A DNA stretch of 14,150 nt. Origin: JBBTWG01 sp038062935 (GTDB lineage: Bacteria; Patescibacteriota; Gracilibacteria; UBA1369; UBA12463). The notes under the pieces were generated by a model. It saw only the letters and a list, made by a program, of their open reading frames with translations. It was not told the DNA's origin and did no database searches. The DNA is taken from the NCBI GenBank assembly GCA_038062935.1, contig JBBTWG010000051.1, positions 1 through 14,150 on the forward strand. Direction: 5' to 3'. How positions within the stretch are numbered: the first letter of the stretch is position 1; each line of letters begins with the position of its first letter. Shown here piece after piece: positions 13,112 to 14,150 of the stretch. A program made the translations under genes and the position numbers.

Positions 13112-13705
13112 ATGCTGTACACCCCCGAATACGAAGCAAGAATACGTCTTCCGGAACAAAGAGAATTTGTGCATTCAGCCGGAGGTTTTATTTTTAATGG
13201 AAAATTTTTGGAAAAAGCACAAAAGGGAATGAAATATGTGGTCAATATCACCGATACCGAAGGAAGAAAGGCCGGCTATATTTCATTTTTTGCCTATCCA
13301 GGAGAAGGCCGTTTAAAAATGGCGGGACTATTTGTGGAAAGAAATTTTCGAAACAAAGGCCTATCGCATTTTTTTCTTCAGGAGTTATCGAACATTGCTG
13401 AAATATGTGGATTGAGATTTTTAGACACCACAGAACAGAAAAAACCTCTAACATGTGCAGTTTTGATAAAAAATGATTTTAGCCCAGTAGGTATTCTGCA
13501 AAGAGATTTTCAAGTACATGTTGGGAAAGTCCTTTCAGAAAAAATGCGGACAGGTGTTTATTTTCAGTATGAAGGACAAAGAAGACATTTTGAGGGATCA
13601 AGGATATTCAATTCTCAAAACTGTGTTACGGTGAATTCTTTGGATGAATTGAAAGATCCAATTCAAGTTACTCTCGGAAGGCGTTATATGAGAAATGGTC
13701 AGTAG
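13112..13705 (+). CDS. GNAT-like N-acetyltransferase
   Basis: The 197-residue product has a GNAT-like core at about residues 43-130. A strand pair (YVVNITDTEGRKAGYISFFAY) is followed by strand MAGLFV and the acetyl-CoA loop VERNFRNKGLSHFFLQEL. The loop fits R-x-x-G-x-G/A except that the last position is serine. Strand LRFLDTT and the helix and turn TCAVLIKNDFSPVGI follow. The C-terminal 60 residues resemble no domain I recognise. It is expected to transfer an acetyl group to an unknown acceptor. It has a consensus-like promoter, no Shine-Dalgarno motif, and sits divergent from the 207-residue gene. Its end overlaps the third Cys-rich gene by seven bases. The sequence is visibly A/T-rich compared with its neighbours. 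GNAT is likely but not certain. Confidence 0.7.
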   Translation: MLYTPEYEARIRLPEQREFVHSAGGFIFNGKFLEKAQKGMKYVVNITDTEGRKAGYISFFAYPGEGRLKMAGLFVERNFRNKGLSHFFLQELSNIAEICGLRFLDTTEQKKPLTCAVLIKNDFSPVGILQRDFQVHVGKVLSEKMRTGVYFQYEGQRRHFEGSRIFNSQNCVTVNSLDELKDPIQVTLGRRYMRNGQ

Positions 13706-14150
13706 ACCGCCTGCAAATAGCACGATTCGCAGTAAATAATTTCCTTTCGTTCCGGCGCATACGTCGTCCGCACATTCACTCCGCACTTTGCGCACGCACG
13801 ATCCCAGAGCACGCGCGGATTTTGCAGCGCGAGTCTTCGGCGATAGCGACAATTGAAACACGACAGTGGAACAGAAATCCCAAACTGACGATAAAAAGCG
13901 AGTTCTTGCGGAATAATTTTGTAATGTTTTCCGCACGTTTTACAGAGCAGAATCTGCTGCACAATATCGTCCGAAACTTCCGCAATATTCCAGGGAATCA
14001 CCGGTGTCGGTCCTTGGTATGCACTGTGAATATCTTCGTCTCTCCATCGAAATCCAGCGTCAATCACCTGTTCATGCGTCAAAGGAAAGTACTCCTGCGC
14101 CACAGTTTCGTTGTATGAAAAAGTAGAAATCGCCGCAGGAAAAAATTCAC
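13699..14150 (-). CDS. Cys-rich double zinc-ribbon protein, paralog 3 (C-terminal part)
   Basis: Only the last 149 residues are inside the window; the frame stays open to the edge, so the gene is cut by the window and not by mutation. The first visible residues, EFFPAAISTFSYNETVAQEY, align with GQFFP...YNETVAQDY of paralog 2. The C-terminal block keeps all four CxxC pairs: CKTC, CFNC (in place of CPxC), CAKC and CESC. It ends four residues after the conserved YCExCYL, as the other two do. The apparent start at 14103 is a valine codon inside the conserved motif. It is more similar in wording to paralog 2 than to paralog 1. Metal binding is likely; the role is unknown. Confidence 0.85.
   Translation of the reverse strand, partial: EFFPAAISTFSYNETVAQEYFPLTHEQVIDAGFRWRDEDIHSAYQGPTPVIPWNIAEVSDDIVQQILLCKTCGKHYKIIPQELAFYRQFGISVPLSCFNCRYRRRLALQNPRVLWDRACAKCGVNVRTTYAPERKEIIYCESCYLQAVY

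Noticed and set aside
1..14150. Recoding of TGA as glycine or tryptophan, as in some related candidate phyla
   Set aside because: TGA ends paralogs 2 and 3 at the same alignment position where paralog 1 ends in TAA, and all genes read intact with TGA as stop.

Overview
The window reads as a compact bacterial chromosome segment, most likely from a Patescibacteria (Candidate Phyla Radiation) genome, possibly near Peregrinibacteria. The assignment is an inference. It rests on the gene mix: large Cys-rich double zinc-ribbon proteins, a TrmB-type regulator, a stand-alone conjugation-type ATPase and a CBU_0592-like membrane protein. Tight packing and the near absence of Shine-Dalgarno motifs also fit. 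TGA acts as a normal stop: two Cys-rich paralogs end on TGA at the position where the third ends on TAA. So the modified code of Gracilibacteria and Absconditabacteria is not in use.

Left part (1-4403): two copies of a C/G-rich hairpin repeat (1-76) lie downstream of a minus-strand membrane-anchored ankyrin protein. A divergent plus-strand gene group follows: a small CBU_0592-like membrane protein, the first Cys-rich zinc-ribbon protein, an FMN nitroreductase and an AlkD-like DNA glycosylase. It ends in an imperfect hairpin shared with the convergent genes to the right.

Middle part (4404-9199): everything is on the minus strand. In transcription order there is a TraG/VirD4/HerA-like ATPase (6962-9199), a 185-bp near-palindrome, a tRNA-like RNA gene with its own closing stem and bidirectional terminator, then ymdB and an S41 C-terminal processing protease. 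The gene-poor stretch 6403-6961 is packed with inverted repeats. It also holds an 18-bp near-duplicate of the tRNA-like anticodon region, placed so that a short plus-strand RNA would be complementary to it.

Right part (9200-14150): genes alternate in orientation. The order is a degenerate HAD protein, the second Cys-rich protein, a divergent TrmB-family regulator, an unrecognised 207-residue protein, a GNAT-like protein, and the C-terminal part of a third Cys-rich paralog running off the end. Three successive convergent pairs overlap at their stop codons. The unrecognised protein and the GNAT-like gene look more AT-rich than their surroundings and may be a later insertion.

The most unusual features are the three paralogous Cys-rich proteins (two complete, with 36 cysteines each), a GC-rich in-frame insertion in the first of them, the non-canonical tRNA-like RNA with its antisense-like duplicate, the large palindrome, and pyrimidine-rich leaders instead of ribosome binding sites.
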